This document shows, piece after piece, positions 28,623-37,407 of a stretch of 64,000 nt of DNA. The translations under genes were made by a program, and so were the position numbers. Source of the stretch: Aquimarina longa SW024. Lineage in GTDB: Bacteria; Bacteroidota; Bacteroidia; Flavobacteriales; Flavobacteriaceae. The stretch is from contig NZ_KQ474101.1 in NCBI RefSeq assembly GCF_001401755.1, forward strand, positions 325,039-389,038, in the 5' to 3' direction. Positions within the stretch are counted from its first letter, which is position 1; each line of letters opens with the position of its first letter. The notes below the pieces were generated by a model. That model was not told the origin of the DNA. It did no database searches and was given only the letters and a program-made list of their open reading frames with translations.

Positions 28623-30707
28623 TTATTGTGCATTGACACTGTTTCCGGCTTGTATATCTGTAACATTTACTAATACTCCTTTATCATCTTTATTGGCATT
28701 AAATGTAGCATTTTGCCCTCTATAATGAATAAACGAATAGTTGTTATCCCATTTATTAACAATGTTTCCTGTTACTGATACTCCGTTATGACCTTCAATA
28801 TTAATAACTGCAGAATTAAAAGTATTGTTACTTATTTTAATAACCTTATTTGTAGAGGTTGTTCCTCTTCCTACTATTCCTCGACCTCTATTAGTATTAT
28901 TTATGGTATTACCAATGATATAAATTTCATTAGATTCATTACCATTTATTTCGATAGGAGAGTTAGATAGATTGAATATATTTTTATTTTCTATTTTTAT
29001 ATTATACGATTTATCTATTCTAACACCATTGTTAAACGTATTACCTATAAAACGAGCTCCTTTTGTTCCTTGCATAATACCAAATCTTCCTGATTTAATC
29101 GTATTGCTTTTAAAAGTAAACGTTTCGTTACCAGTATTTACACCTGTAAAAAGGAATGGTCTGTCATCAACATCGATATTATTGTTCTCAATCATTACAT
29201 TTTCTACTTTTATAAGTCCATTAATACCATCACCATCTATACCAGTACTTGTTATCGTATTTCCAGAAACTGTAGAGTCTTTAATATCATATAATTGAAT
29301 TCCTACACCACAATTTTTAATTATGTTATTTAATATTTTAACGGCTTGATTTGTAGCTCTAATCCCTGGAGTGCTATTGATAATAGTATTTCCAGAAACT
29401 TCTATATTTCTTACGCCAGTAACACCATCAATACCAGCAATAACACCTCCTAGAGATGGATTATCTTTAATTTTAACATTAAAAGCAGTATTAACAGCTG
29501 TTCGTTTTTCAAAAGTATTTCCAGAAACCAAAATATCATCACCTGCAGCAACAACTAAGGCGCCACCAATACTTCCTGTTTCTGTACAATTTAGTATTTT
29601 AACGGTCTTTACAAGTTGTAAAGGTCTATTATAATCTTGTACATCTGGTTCAATATCTATAGAATATCTAGGAGCAGTACCTTTAGAATTTGGGGTATCT
29701 ACACCTGCATTTTTAAATGTACAACGATCTACTGTAATATCTACTCCATCAGTAATTGCCATGTTATTTCTTCTATTAGAATCAAATACGCAATCTTTAA
29801 CATAAACCTTTCTAGTTGGAATGTATTTTGGATCATATGCATTTCTATAACTCTCTATATCTAATCCATCAGAGCCAGCATATCCCATATAAACACCTTC
29901 AATATGTACATTAATTCCTGTTTTTACAACCATTAAATTTCCTGAGATATTGAAAGGTCCTGTATGCTCATCTCTTTCTCCATGTAGAAACCCGTTTTTA
30001 ACAGTTACATTCTCAGAATTAGATATCATAATAAGTATGGTCGAATAGTCTGAAGGAGAAGGAAAAGCTCTTAAATGCGTTTCTTTTGTCATTGTTAATT
30101 CAAAATCAGATGGTAATTTCATTGCATAAGCCCATTTATCAGGACCATGAAAAAAAGCATCTAATTTATTAATATTAAACAATGTTTTATCAAAAGATTT
30201 TGTAAGAGATTTAACTACATCAATAGCATGTTGTATAGCTAGTCTATTTTCTTCAGCTGTTTTTTGAGGAACCTTACCTTCTACAATTCCCCATCTAGAG
30301 GCATAGAATTTAAATGTAGGTTCTTTAAGTTGTACATCTCCTTCAATCTTAAGTTTAGAACTTAAAAGCCTTCCATCAATACTTCCACCAGAAAATATTA
30401 ATTTACCATCGCCAATAATATCTCCACCTTTAAATTCGAATTTTACATCAGGAGGAAGTGTAATCGTCTTACCATTTAGATCTAATACACAATCTAATAT
30501 AATTGTAGAATTAGCAACAGTTTTAGATAAATCAATAGTACAAGGAGTAGTTGCAGTATTTTCTGGTTCATCAGGGACAACAACATCTTCTTCCTTATCA
30601 GGATCAGGTTTTTCTACTTGAGGTTTTGGAGCAGGGTCATTTATACTTTCATCACTACAAGAAAAAATAATAAAAGTAAAAAACAATAAATACAATAAAT
30701 TTTTCAT
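28623..30707 (-). CDS. Right-handed beta-helix lipoprotein
   Basis: A 694-residue lipoprotein: the signal peptide ends in a lipobox with Cys17 (IIFSCSDE), then a Pro/Asp/Glu-rich linker to about residue 50. From about residue 210 to 670 there are many PbH1-type repeats with regularly spaced NNTI, GNTF and GNTI turns, the mark of a parallel beta-helix as in pectate lyases, epimerases and depolymerases. It is inverted within the polysaccharide cluster and has its own transcription unit. A role in cutting, epimerising or anchoring this polymer is plausible; no catalytic set can be assigned by eye. Confidence 0.8.
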   Translation of the reverse strand: MKNLLYLLFFTFIIFSCSDESINDPAPKPQVEKPDPDKEEDVVVPDEPENTATTPCTIDLSKTVANSTIILDCVLDLNGKTITLPPDVKFEFKGGDIIGDGKLIFSGGSIDGRLLSSKLKIEGDVQLKEPTFKFYASRWGIVEGKVPQKTAEENRLAIQHAIDVVKSLTKSFDKTLFNINKLDAFFHGPDKWAYAMKLPSDFELTMTKETHLRAFPSPSDYSTILIMISNSENVTVKNGFLHGERDEHTGPFNISGNLMVVKTGINVHIEGVYMGYAGSDGLDIESYRNAYDPKYIPTRKVYVKDCVFDSNRRNNMAITDGVDITVDRCTFKNAGVDTPNSKGTAPRYSIDIEPDVQDYNRPLQLVKTVKILNCTETGSIGGALVVAAGDDILVSGNTFEKRTAVNTAFNVKIKDNPSLGGVIAGIDGVTGVRNIEVSGNTIINSTPGIRATNQAVKILNNIIKNCGVGIQLYDIKDSTVSGNTITSTGIDGDGINGLIKVENVMIENNNIDVDDRPFLFTGVNTGNETFTFKSNTIKSGRFGIMQGTKGARFIGNTFNNGVRIDKSYNIKIENKNIFNLSNSPIEINGNESNEIYIIGNTINNTNRGRGIVGRGTTSTNKVIKISNNTFNSAVINIEGHNGVSVTGNIVNKWDNNYSFIHYRGQNATFNANKDDKGVLVNVTDIQAGNSVNAQ

Positions 30708-31020
30708 TGGGGGGTTATTTATACTTGGTTAATTGATTAATTTTTCTTCTAACGATAAAAAAAAGAATTAATTGTGTATTTTCTTGATTTTGAATGTTAA
30801 TTTTTTTATTAATTTTAAAATTGACTTTTTTTTATACCTAGTCCTTACTATTTATATTGTTTTACCATAAAAACAAATATTTTGATGATTCTTCGTTTTT
30901 TTTATTGTATTTATAATTTACAAAAAGAAACCTTTATTTTTTGATTTTCGAATACAGTCATATGATTATATTTGTTCAGGAAAATATTTAAAATAATTAT
31001 ATTTTTAATCTTGGGATGAG
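30708..31020. other. Divergent intergenic region
   Basis: These 313 bases separate the minus-strand lipoprotein from the second half of the cluster. They are extremely AT-rich and hold no credible reading frame. A good plus-strand promoter is present near the right end and is listed separately. No matching minus-strand element could be picked out. Confidence 0.6.
30940..30974 (+). promoter_or_regulatory. Bacteroidota-type promoter for 31021 gene
   Basis: A -33 element TTTG (30940-30943) and a perfect -7 element TATATTTG (30967-30974) are separated by 23 bases, within the range for the primary sigma factor of this phylum. Transcription would start near 30981, giving a leader of about 40 bases. 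This implies that the second half of the polysaccharide cluster is a separate transcription unit. Confidence 0.65.
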
Positions 31021-32175
31021 ATGCAAAAAATAATAAGAGTTACTACAGTGCCAATATCATTAGGCAAATTATTACAAGGGCAATTAAAATTTATGTCTCA
31101 ATATTATGAGGTAATTGGTATAGCTAGTAACGGAAAAGATCAACTTAGTATGGTTTCTGAAGCTGAAGGAATCAAAGTACTTCCTGTAGAAATGACTCGT
31201 AAAATAACTCCATTTCAGGATCTAAAAGCAGTATATCTTTTATATAAAATTTTTAGAAAAGAAAAACCGCAAATAGTCCATAGTCATACTCCAAAAGCAG
31301 GTACATTGTCTATGATAGCTGCAAAACTGGCAGGAGTTCCTCATCGTTTACATACTATAGCAGGATTACCATTGCTTGAAGCTACAGGTGCAAAAAGAAA
31401 ACTATTAGATGTAGTAGAAAAAATAACGTATAGTTGTGCCACAAAAATTTATCCAAATTCATTTGGTCTTAATACTATTATTATAGAAAATAAATATACA
31501 ACTCCTAAAAAACTAAAAGTTATTGGAGAAGGTAGTTCTAATGGTATAGATACAACATATTTTAACCCTGAATTATATACAGAAAAAAATAATAAAGAAC
31601 TTAGAGAGCAATTAGGAATTAAAGAATCAGATCTTGTTTTTGTATATGCAGGAAGATTTGTTACAGATAAAGGGATTAATGAATTAATTAAAGCTTTTAA
31701 AGAAGTAGATACTACTTATGATAATGTTAAACTACTGTTGTTAGGTACTTATGAGAAAGAACTAGATCCTATATCAGAAGATTCAGAAAATGAGATAAAT
31801 ACAAATCCTAATATCATTTCTGTAGGTTGGCAAGAAGACGTAAGACCATATTTTGCAATATCGGATGTGCTAACATTTCCTAGTTATAGAGAAGGATTTC
31901 CTAATGTAGTAATGCAAGCTGCATCTATGGGCTTAGCTAGTATTGTAACTAATATAAATGGTTGTAATGAAATTATATCAGATACTATTAATGGTATAAT
32001 TATACCTGTTAAAGATTCGAAAACACTGTGCAAAAGTATGAAAATGATGATTGAGAACGGAACTAAGAGGAATAGTATGGCTACTAAGGCTAGAGACTCT
32101 ATTACAAGTAGATATGAGCGGCAATATATCTGGGAAGAATTATTAAAAGAATATAGACTTTTGATAGGAGAGTAA
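31021..32175 (+). CDS. Glycosyltransferase family 4, PglA/WbpX-like
   Basis: A GT-B glycosyltransferase with HSHTPKAGTLSMIAAKLAG in the N-terminal domain, typical of enzymes that extend undecaprenyl-diphosphate-linked HexNAc or bacillosamine. The C-terminal motif reads EGFPNVVMQ, so the second Glu of EX7E is replaced by Gln, a variant I know from Bacteroidota relatives. It opens the second half of the cluster behind its own promoter. Confidence 0.87.
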   Translation: MQKIIRVTTVPISLGKLLQGQLKFMSQYYEVIGIASNGKDQLSMVSEAEGIKVLPVEMTRKITPFQDLKAVYLLYKIFRKEKPQIVHSHTPKAGTLSMIAAKLAGVPHRLHTIAGLPLLEATGAKRKLLDVVEKITYSCATKIYPNSFGLNTIIIENKYTTPKKLKVIGEGSSNGIDTTYFNPELYTEKNNKELREQLGIKESDLVFVYAGRFVTDKGINELIKAFKEVDTTYDNVKLLLLGTYEKELDPISEDSENEINTNPNIISVGWQEDVRPYFAISDVLTFPSYREGFPNVVMQAASMGLASIVTNINGCNEIISDTINGIIIPVKDSKTLCKSMKMMIENGTKRNSMATKARDSITSRYERQYIWEELLKEYRLLIGE

Positions 32176-32197
32176 TAAATAATCCGATTTTTTAGTT

Positions 32198-33247
32198 ATG
32201 AAAACAAAGCTATTTTTATTACATAAAAGACTTTTGGTAATTTTACAAGATGATAATAGAAAAGGTTTTTTTCAAATTATAAAAGAAGCTATTATTTTTT
32301 GGATAGCGAAAAAAGAATTCCCCTATTTTTATTTTGGAAAATTTCTATATCGAAAAAATGTAAAAAATTACACGGAGTATCTAAGTAGTAAAGAAGTAGA
32401 TAAAATAACATTATCAAAAAACCTTCATCATTTTCAATATTCATCATTATTAAGAAATAAGTTGGCATTTGCGTTTTATATGGAAAAAAATGCGATGCCT
32501 GTTCCTCCTCTTATAAGTTATAATTTAGGCAATACATTCTTTTATGAATCTCAGATGTATACAATTATAGATAATGAAAGTTTATATGATTTTTTTAATA
32601 CGGTATTCATTAATACAGGTAAGAAATCTTTATTTATTAAATCGATTACAGAAATGGGAGGTACAGGAGTATATCTGATCACCCAACAAAACTTAAAAAA
32701 AGAAATCGACTCTTGTGGAGCGTATATTTTAGCTAATGATTGTATTCATCAAGAAGTTGTAATACAGAATGATGTAGTGAATAAAATATATAAGCATAGT
32801 GTAAATACGATTCGATTTGATACTTATATAGACAAGAATGCAAATATTCATATCTTATCGGCATTCATGAGATTTGGAGGAGGAGGTAATGTTATTGATA
32901 ATGGTAGTTCAGGAGGACTTTATGTATCTGTAGATCTAGAAAAAGGTACCCTTATAGGTAAAAGTCATCAATTAATGAAATATGGAGGGCGTCAATTAGA
33001 AGCGCACCCAGATACAGATGTAGTGTTTCATAATTTCGAAATTCCATATTTTAAAGAATCTTGTGAATTAATAAAGAAAGCGGTTGCTTATATTCCTGAT
33101 CGTATTATAGGATGGGATATTGCGATTAGTACTAATGGACCTGTAATTATAGAAGGAAATGATAATAACTCTTTCATAACCCCTGATATTGCTTATGGCG
33201 GTTATTTGAAACACCCTATGTTTAAAGAAATTATTGAAGAAGCTTGA
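32198..33247 (+). CDS. Sugar-transfer-associated ATP-grasp protein
   Basis: An ATP-grasp ligase-like protein of the type found in surface polysaccharide clusters (PF14397). The phosphate-binding region SITEMGGTGVYLI is near residue 147; the acidic metal site is formed by GWDIAISTNGPVIIEGNDNN near residue 310. ATP-grasp enzymes join a carboxylate to an amine or thiol through an acyl phosphate. The reaction here is unknown, but amide formation between an amino acid and a sugar would fit. It is followed closely by a CapK-like ligase. Confidence 0.82.
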   Translation: MKTKLFLLHKRLLVILQDDNRKGFFQIIKEAIIFWIAKKEFPYFYFGKFLYRKNVKNYTEYLSSKEVDKITLSKNLHHFQYSSLLRNKLAFAFYMEKNAMPVPPLISYNLGNTFFYESQMYTIIDNESLYDFFNTVFINTGKKSLFIKSITEMGGTGVYLITQQNLKKEIDSCGAYILANDCIHQEVVIQNDVVNKIYKHSVNTIRFDTYIDKNANIHILSAFMRFGGGGNVIDNGSSGGLYVSVDLEKGTLIGKSHQLMKYGGRQLEAHPDTDVVFHNFEIPYFKESCELIKKAVAYIPDRIIGWDIAISTNGPVIIEGNDNNSFITPDIAYGGYLKHPMFKEIIEEA

Positions 33248-33255
33248 TAAAGCAA

Positions 33256-34572
33256 ATGAAAAATAATATAAAAATATCAGAGATGTTGAGACATAAAGCT
33301 TTCTGGTTTATGGATGCAATAACAGGGGCAAAAAAGAGAAAGCATTATGATGAAATTAAATTTATAATTGATAACCCAACCTCTTTAGAAGCTATAGAAT
33401 CCAAGAAAGCTCATCTTTATAAAATATTAAAACATGCAGTAGAAACAGTAGGGTATTATAAAGAAAATGAAAGCTATAAAACCTTAGAAGATTTCCCTAT
33501 AGTAAATAAAAATATAATTAGAAGTAGTTTTGAGGATTTTCAGTCAAAAAAATATTTAGAATTACCCAAATCTATAGTCAGTACAAGTGGTTCTACAGGA
33601 ACACCTTTTAAAGTATACCAAGATAACAGAAAAAAAATAAGAAATATTGCAGATAATATAGTCTTTTCTGAAAAAGTAGGTTTTAAAATAGGATATCGCC
33701 TTACATATTTTAGATTATGGAACGCTTTTGAAAAAAAAGGAATACTTACACGATGGATTCAGAATATAGTACCTATTGATGTTTTTGATTTAAAGAAGAA
33801 AACAGTTATGGATACCATAATAAGTAATTTAACTAAGAGTACATCATCTAATAGTTGGTTAGGATATGCTTCTGCTTACCAAGAAATATGCAAATATTTA
33901 GATCAAAAAAAAGCATTACCAATAGCTAATAATCTAAAATCAATAATTGCTATATCAGAAAAGTTAAATGATTATACAAAACAAGCAATATATACGTATT
34001 TTGGGATTAAAGTAATATCAAGATATTCTAATGTAGAAAATGGGATAATTGCACAGCAGTTTTTAGGAGAACAAGAATATTTTGAGATAAATGAAGCTAG
34101 TTATGTTGTAGAAGTTTTAGAATTTGATTCAGATAAGAAAGTAAAAGATGGAGAATCTGGTAGAATTGTGATAACAGACCTCTTTAACTATGCTATGCCA
34201 ATGATTAGATATGATACAGGAGATGTAGGAGTTATAGGAAATAAAGATTCAAAAGTTATTTTAACTAATATAACAGGAAGAAAGATAGATTTGATTTATG
34301 ATACAACAGGCGAAATTATATCTGTAAACTTAGTCTTAATCGTCAATAAATACCCAGAATTAAAACAAGCCCAATTGATTCAAAAATCATCAAAAGGGTA
34401 TCATTTTAAATTAAATGCCGAAAAAGAGTTCATTCGTCAAGAAGAATTTCTTAATGAATTTAAAAAGTATTTAGGAAAAGATGCTAAAATTACTGTAGAG
34501 TATGTTGACGAAATTCCTTTACTTGCATCAGGTAAAAGAAGAGTTATGGTTAATGAAATGAAAAACGTATAA
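33256..34572 (+). CDS. CapK/phenylacetate-CoA ligase-like adenylate-forming protein
   Basis: A member of the CapK branch of adenylate-forming enzymes, common in capsule clusters. The P-loop-like STSGSTGTPFKVY is near residue 110, YSNVENGIIAQQF near 256 corresponds to the A5 region, and YDTGDVG near 310 to the A7 region. I chose the ATG at 33256 (438 residues), eight bases past the previous stop. A TTG at 33244 would add four residues and overlap the upstream gene. The carboxylate it activates is unknown. Confidence 0.83.
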   Translation: MKNNIKISEMLRHKAFWFMDAITGAKKRKHYDEIKFIIDNPTSLEAIESKKAHLYKILKHAVETVGYYKENESYKTLEDFPIVNKNIIRSSFEDFQSKKYLELPKSIVSTSGSTGTPFKVYQDNRKKIRNIADNIVFSEKVGFKIGYRLTYFRLWNAFEKKGILTRWIQNIVPIDVFDLKKKTVMDTIISNLTKSTSSNSWLGYASAYQEICKYLDQKKALPIANNLKSIIAISEKLNDYTKQAIYTYFGIKVISRYSNVENGIIAQQFLGEQEYFEINEASYVVEVLEFDSDKKVKDGESGRIVITDLFNYAMPMIRYDTGDVGVIGNKDSKVILTNITGRKIDLIYDTTGEIISVNLVLIVNKYPELKQAQLIQKSSKGYHFKLNAEKEFIRQEEFLNEFKKYLGKDAKITVEYVDEIPLLASGKRRVMVNEMKNV

Positions 34573-34584
34573 TCTTACTAAGAA

Positions 34585-35199
34585 GTGTATAAAAGTTTTA
34601 CTAAAAGGATTCTGGATTTTTGTTTAGCGTTAGTTTTGTTGATCTGTATCTCTCCAATATTTATATTATTACTTATTTTTCTTGCAATAGCGAATCAAGG
34701 AAAACCATTTTTTGTTCAAAAAAGACCTGGTAAAAATGAAAAGATTTTTCGTATTATAAAGTTCAAAACCATGAACGATAAATGTGATGCTAAAGGGCAA
34801 TTATTACCAGATAAAGATAGATTAACTGTAGTGGGTAGTTTGGTAAGAAAAACTTCGTTAGATGAAATCCCTCAATTAATTAATGTTATACGAGGTGAGA
34901 TGAGTTTCATTGGACCACGCCCTTTGCTTATACGGTATTTACCATATTATGAAGGAGAAGAAAAAATAAGGCATTCTGTGAGACCAGGTATTACAGGTTT
35001 AGCACAGGTATCGGGGAGAAATATGCTTAACTGGGATGATAGACTAGCTATAGATATAGAGTATGTTAAAAATCTTTCGTTTAGATTAGATTTTGTCATT
35101 ATTATAAAAACGATTAAAAATGTAATTACTTCTAAGGATGTTGTAGTAGATCCTAATTCAGTAATATTAGATTTAGATGAATACAGAACAAAAACTTAA
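34585..35199 (+). CDS. Phosphosugar transferase, PglC-size (GTG start)
   Basis: A small monotopic phosphoglycosyl transferase that loads the first sugar phosphate onto undecaprenyl phosphate. It has the N-terminal re-entrant hydrophobic segment (about 8-33) and the catalytic Asp93-Glu94 pair in SLDEIPQL, plus GPRPLL and RPGITGLAQVSGRN. At 204 residues it is the PglC form without the large WbaP-type N-terminal domains. The start codon is GTG at 34585. It overlaps the formyltransferase gene by 23 bases. A second copy of this function is at 41526. Confidence 0.92.
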   Translation: MYKSFTKRILDFCLALVLLICISPIFILLLIFLAIANQGKPFFVQKRPGKNEKIFRIIKFKTMNDKCDAKGQLLPDKDRLTVVGSLVRKTSLDEIPQLINVIRGEMSFIGPRPLLIRYLPYYEGEEKIRHSVRPGITGLAQVSGRNMLNWDDRLAIDIEYVKNLSFRLDFVIIIKTIKNVITSKDVVVDPNSVILDLDEYRTKT

Positions 35200-35785
35200 T
35201 TGGGCGATACTAGTAACCGGATGGGGACGTAATGCTAGAGATACGATAGAAGCCTTTGAAAAACAAAAATTAAAGAAAAGTAGAATTTCTCTCGTACTAT
35301 ACGAGCAAGAACCATGTGGAGCAGCAGAATTAGCTCAGCAAATAGGAATTGAAACACTTCAGTTATATAAAAAAGATTTTGATAATTTAATCTCTTATCA
35401 AAAGAGACTAATTGATGAGATTAAAAAACGAGATATAGACTATATATTTATGCTTAACTTTAAGTATGTTATTAAGGATGAAATGTTGACAGCTTTTCCG
35501 GATAGAATTATTAATATACACCCTTCTCTTTTTCCTAGTTTTTTAGGGACTAAAACAGCAATTCAGGACGCTCTAGAATACGGGGTTAAAATTACAGGAA
35601 TTACAACCCACATTATTGATGATAAGTTGGATGAAGGGACTATTTTGTGTCAAGTTCCTATAGAAGTTATGGAAGAAGACACTTTTGATACCATATATCC
35701 AAAATTTGTTGAAAAAGGAGGGGAACTTATCATAAAAACAATAAAAGTTATTGAAAATAAGTGTTTTAAGGAAGTGAAAAAATAA
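35177..35785 (+). CDS. PurN-fold formyltransferase, likely sugar N-formyltransferase
   Basis: A GART/formyltransferase-fold protein. The catalytic triad of the family is complete: Asn113 and His115 in NIHPSLFPSF, and Asp152 in KLDEG. The segment GITTHIID to GTILCQVPIEV matches the THIVDxxxDxGxIL pattern. PurN itself is a housekeeping purine enzyme, but this one is embedded between polysaccharide genes and overlaps the phosphosugar transferase, so an amino-sugar substrate with N10-formyl-tetrahydrofolate as donor is likely. No C-terminal ankyrin or cupin extension is present. Confidence 0.8.
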   Translation: MNTEQKLNWAILVTGWGRNARDTIEAFEKQKLKKSRISLVLYEQEPCGAAELAQQIGIETLQLYKKDFDNLISYQKRLIDEIKKRDIDYIFMLNFKYVIKDEMLTAFPDRIINIHPSLFPSFLGTKTAIQDALEYGVKITGITTHIIDDKLDEGTILCQVPIEVMEEDTFDTIYPKFVEKGGELIIKTIKVIENKCFKEVKK

Positions 35786-36221
35786 ATATATAGATACTTT
35801 ATAGAACACCCTATATACTAAAAACGTACTATCATTTAGTATATAAGTCTACTGAAATAAAAACTAGCTGATTTTCTATTATAATGATTAGAAGCTGTAA
35901 TTAGAGTTTTTGATACATAACGAGAGGCTAATCAATTAAGGAACTATAAATAAAGCTTCAGGTTTCTAGATATCATTTTATAGGATGTTAAATTACCCTA
36001 GATTTTCTGAGGCGTTTTTTTGTTTGGTATAATAACTCTATATAAAGAAGTTCTTTTAGTACTTTATATTGTTTTAAAATACTAAAATATTCCTGTCAAT
36101 AATAGATAATCCCTTTCTTAATGTAATATTATAAAATACTTTACGACTAAACTCACACTCTTTTATTTGAAATTATTAAGAGTAATTAATTCAAGTAATA
36201 CTTCATAAAATTGATGAGTTT
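35786..36221. other. Intergenic region, no gene seen
   Basis: These 436 AT-rich bases contain no credible gene. ATATACTA (35812-35819) pairs with TAGTATAT (35837-35844) just after the formyltransferase stop and may be a weak terminator. The sequence TACTATCATTTAGTA at 35827-35841 recurs exactly at 53236-53250. No clear promoter could be picked for the gene at 36222. Confidence 0.5.
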
Positions 36222-37259
36222 ATGGTTAGGATGTCGGAGATAACTACAAAAAAGACATGGGATAATTTTTTGAATAAAATAGGCGATTTTGATTTCTATC
36301 ATACATATGATTATCATCAAATATCAAAAAGCGAAAATGATAAAGCTGTTTTATTGATATATGAACATGATGATGTGATTATAGGTTTACCTATGGTGAT
36401 AAGATCAATTACAGGAACACCCTATTATGATGTAACTAGTGTATATGGATATTGTGGTCCTATTAGTAAGAATGTTACAGATAAGTTTGATAATTCAATC
36501 TTAATTAAAAATTTAACAGAATATTTTAGATCAAAAGATATTATATCAATATTTAGCCGCCTTAACCCTTATGTTAAATCACAAAGTATTGTTTTAAATG
36601 GATATGGAGAGATTGTAGTAGGAGGTAAATTGGTAAATATTGATGTAACAATAGACAAGGATATGCAACGTCAATCTTATCAGAATAGATTGAAAACCCA
36701 TGTAAATAAGTCTAGAAGAAATTGTATTGTTAAAAGAGCTGAAACAAATAAGGACATCTTAGAGTTTATAGATATTTATTATGAAAGCATGAATAGAGTT
36801 AATGCAAGTTCTTATTATTACTTTAATACAGATTATTTTTTTAATCTATATAAGAGTAATAATTTTAATACAGATATTTTACTTGCTATAGAAAAAGAAA
36901 GTTCTAAGATTATAGCAGGAAGCATTTTTATAAAAACAAATAAAATTATTCAGTACCATTTATCAGGAACAAGAAGTGAATATCTACATTTAATGCCTAA
37001 TAAATTACTGATAGACGAGATGCGTTTAATAGGAACAAAAGAAAATTATAAATTCTTCAACTTAGGAGGGGGATTAGGAGGAAGTAATATGGACTCATTA
37101 TTTAAATTTAAATCTTCATTTTCTAAAGATATTAAAGATTTTAAACTATGGAAATTAATCATAAACCAAGAGATTTATGATCAATTATTAAAAAAAAATA
37201 GCTTAGAAAAGGTAAATGCTATTTCTTTCTTTCCATTATATAGGTATTCAGAAAAATAA
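36222..37259 (+). CDS. FemAB/GNAT-fold acyltransferase
   Basis: A 345-residue protein of the FemAB-like, BioF2-type GNAT group (PF13480-like). Visible family traits are the FYHTYDYHQISKSE start, YGYCGPI near residue 80, the basic KTHVNKSRRNC segment, and FNLGGGLGGSNMDSLFKFKSSF at the end. Family members pass an activated amino acid or acyl group to an amine, as in peptidoglycan bridge or sugar modification. It is a paralogue of the gene at 44491. Together with the adenylation enzyme and carrier protein downstream it may transfer a carrier-bound acyl group. Confidence 0.8.
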   Translation: MVRMSEITTKKTWDNFLNKIGDFDFYHTYDYHQISKSENDKAVLLIYEHDDVIIGLPMVIRSITGTPYYDVTSVYGYCGPISKNVTDKFDNSILIKNLTEYFRSKDIISIFSRLNPYVKSQSIVLNGYGEIVVGGKLVNIDVTIDKDMQRQSYQNRLKTHVNKSRRNCIVKRAETNKDILEFIDIYYESMNRVNASSYYYFNTDYFFNLYKSNNFNTDILLAIEKESSKIIAGSIFIKTNKIIQYHLSGTRSEYLHLMPNKLLIDEMRLIGTKENYKFFNLGGGLGGSNMDSLFKFKSSFSKDIKDFKLWKLIINQEIYDQLLKKNSLEKVNAISFFPLYRYSEK

Positions 37260-37407
37260 CGAAATAGTTTTTTTAGTTTAGACATTTTTTTCAATTTAGC
37301 ATAAAACTTAACGATATAACAATAGGTTATTTTTTTAAGATTATTTTTTAAATTAATACTACTATTCTTAAAGATTAAGATTAGTTTTGTTTTAGGGAAA
37401 AAAGTCG

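Noticed and set aside
29371-29634. Plus-strand frames within the beta-helix lipoprotein
   Set aside because: They are shadows created by the repeated turns of the minus-strand gene.
33244-33255. TTG start for the CapK-like gene
   Set aside because: A good ATG lies 12 bases downstream, just after the upstream stop; the four extra residues add nothing to the domain. Still possible.
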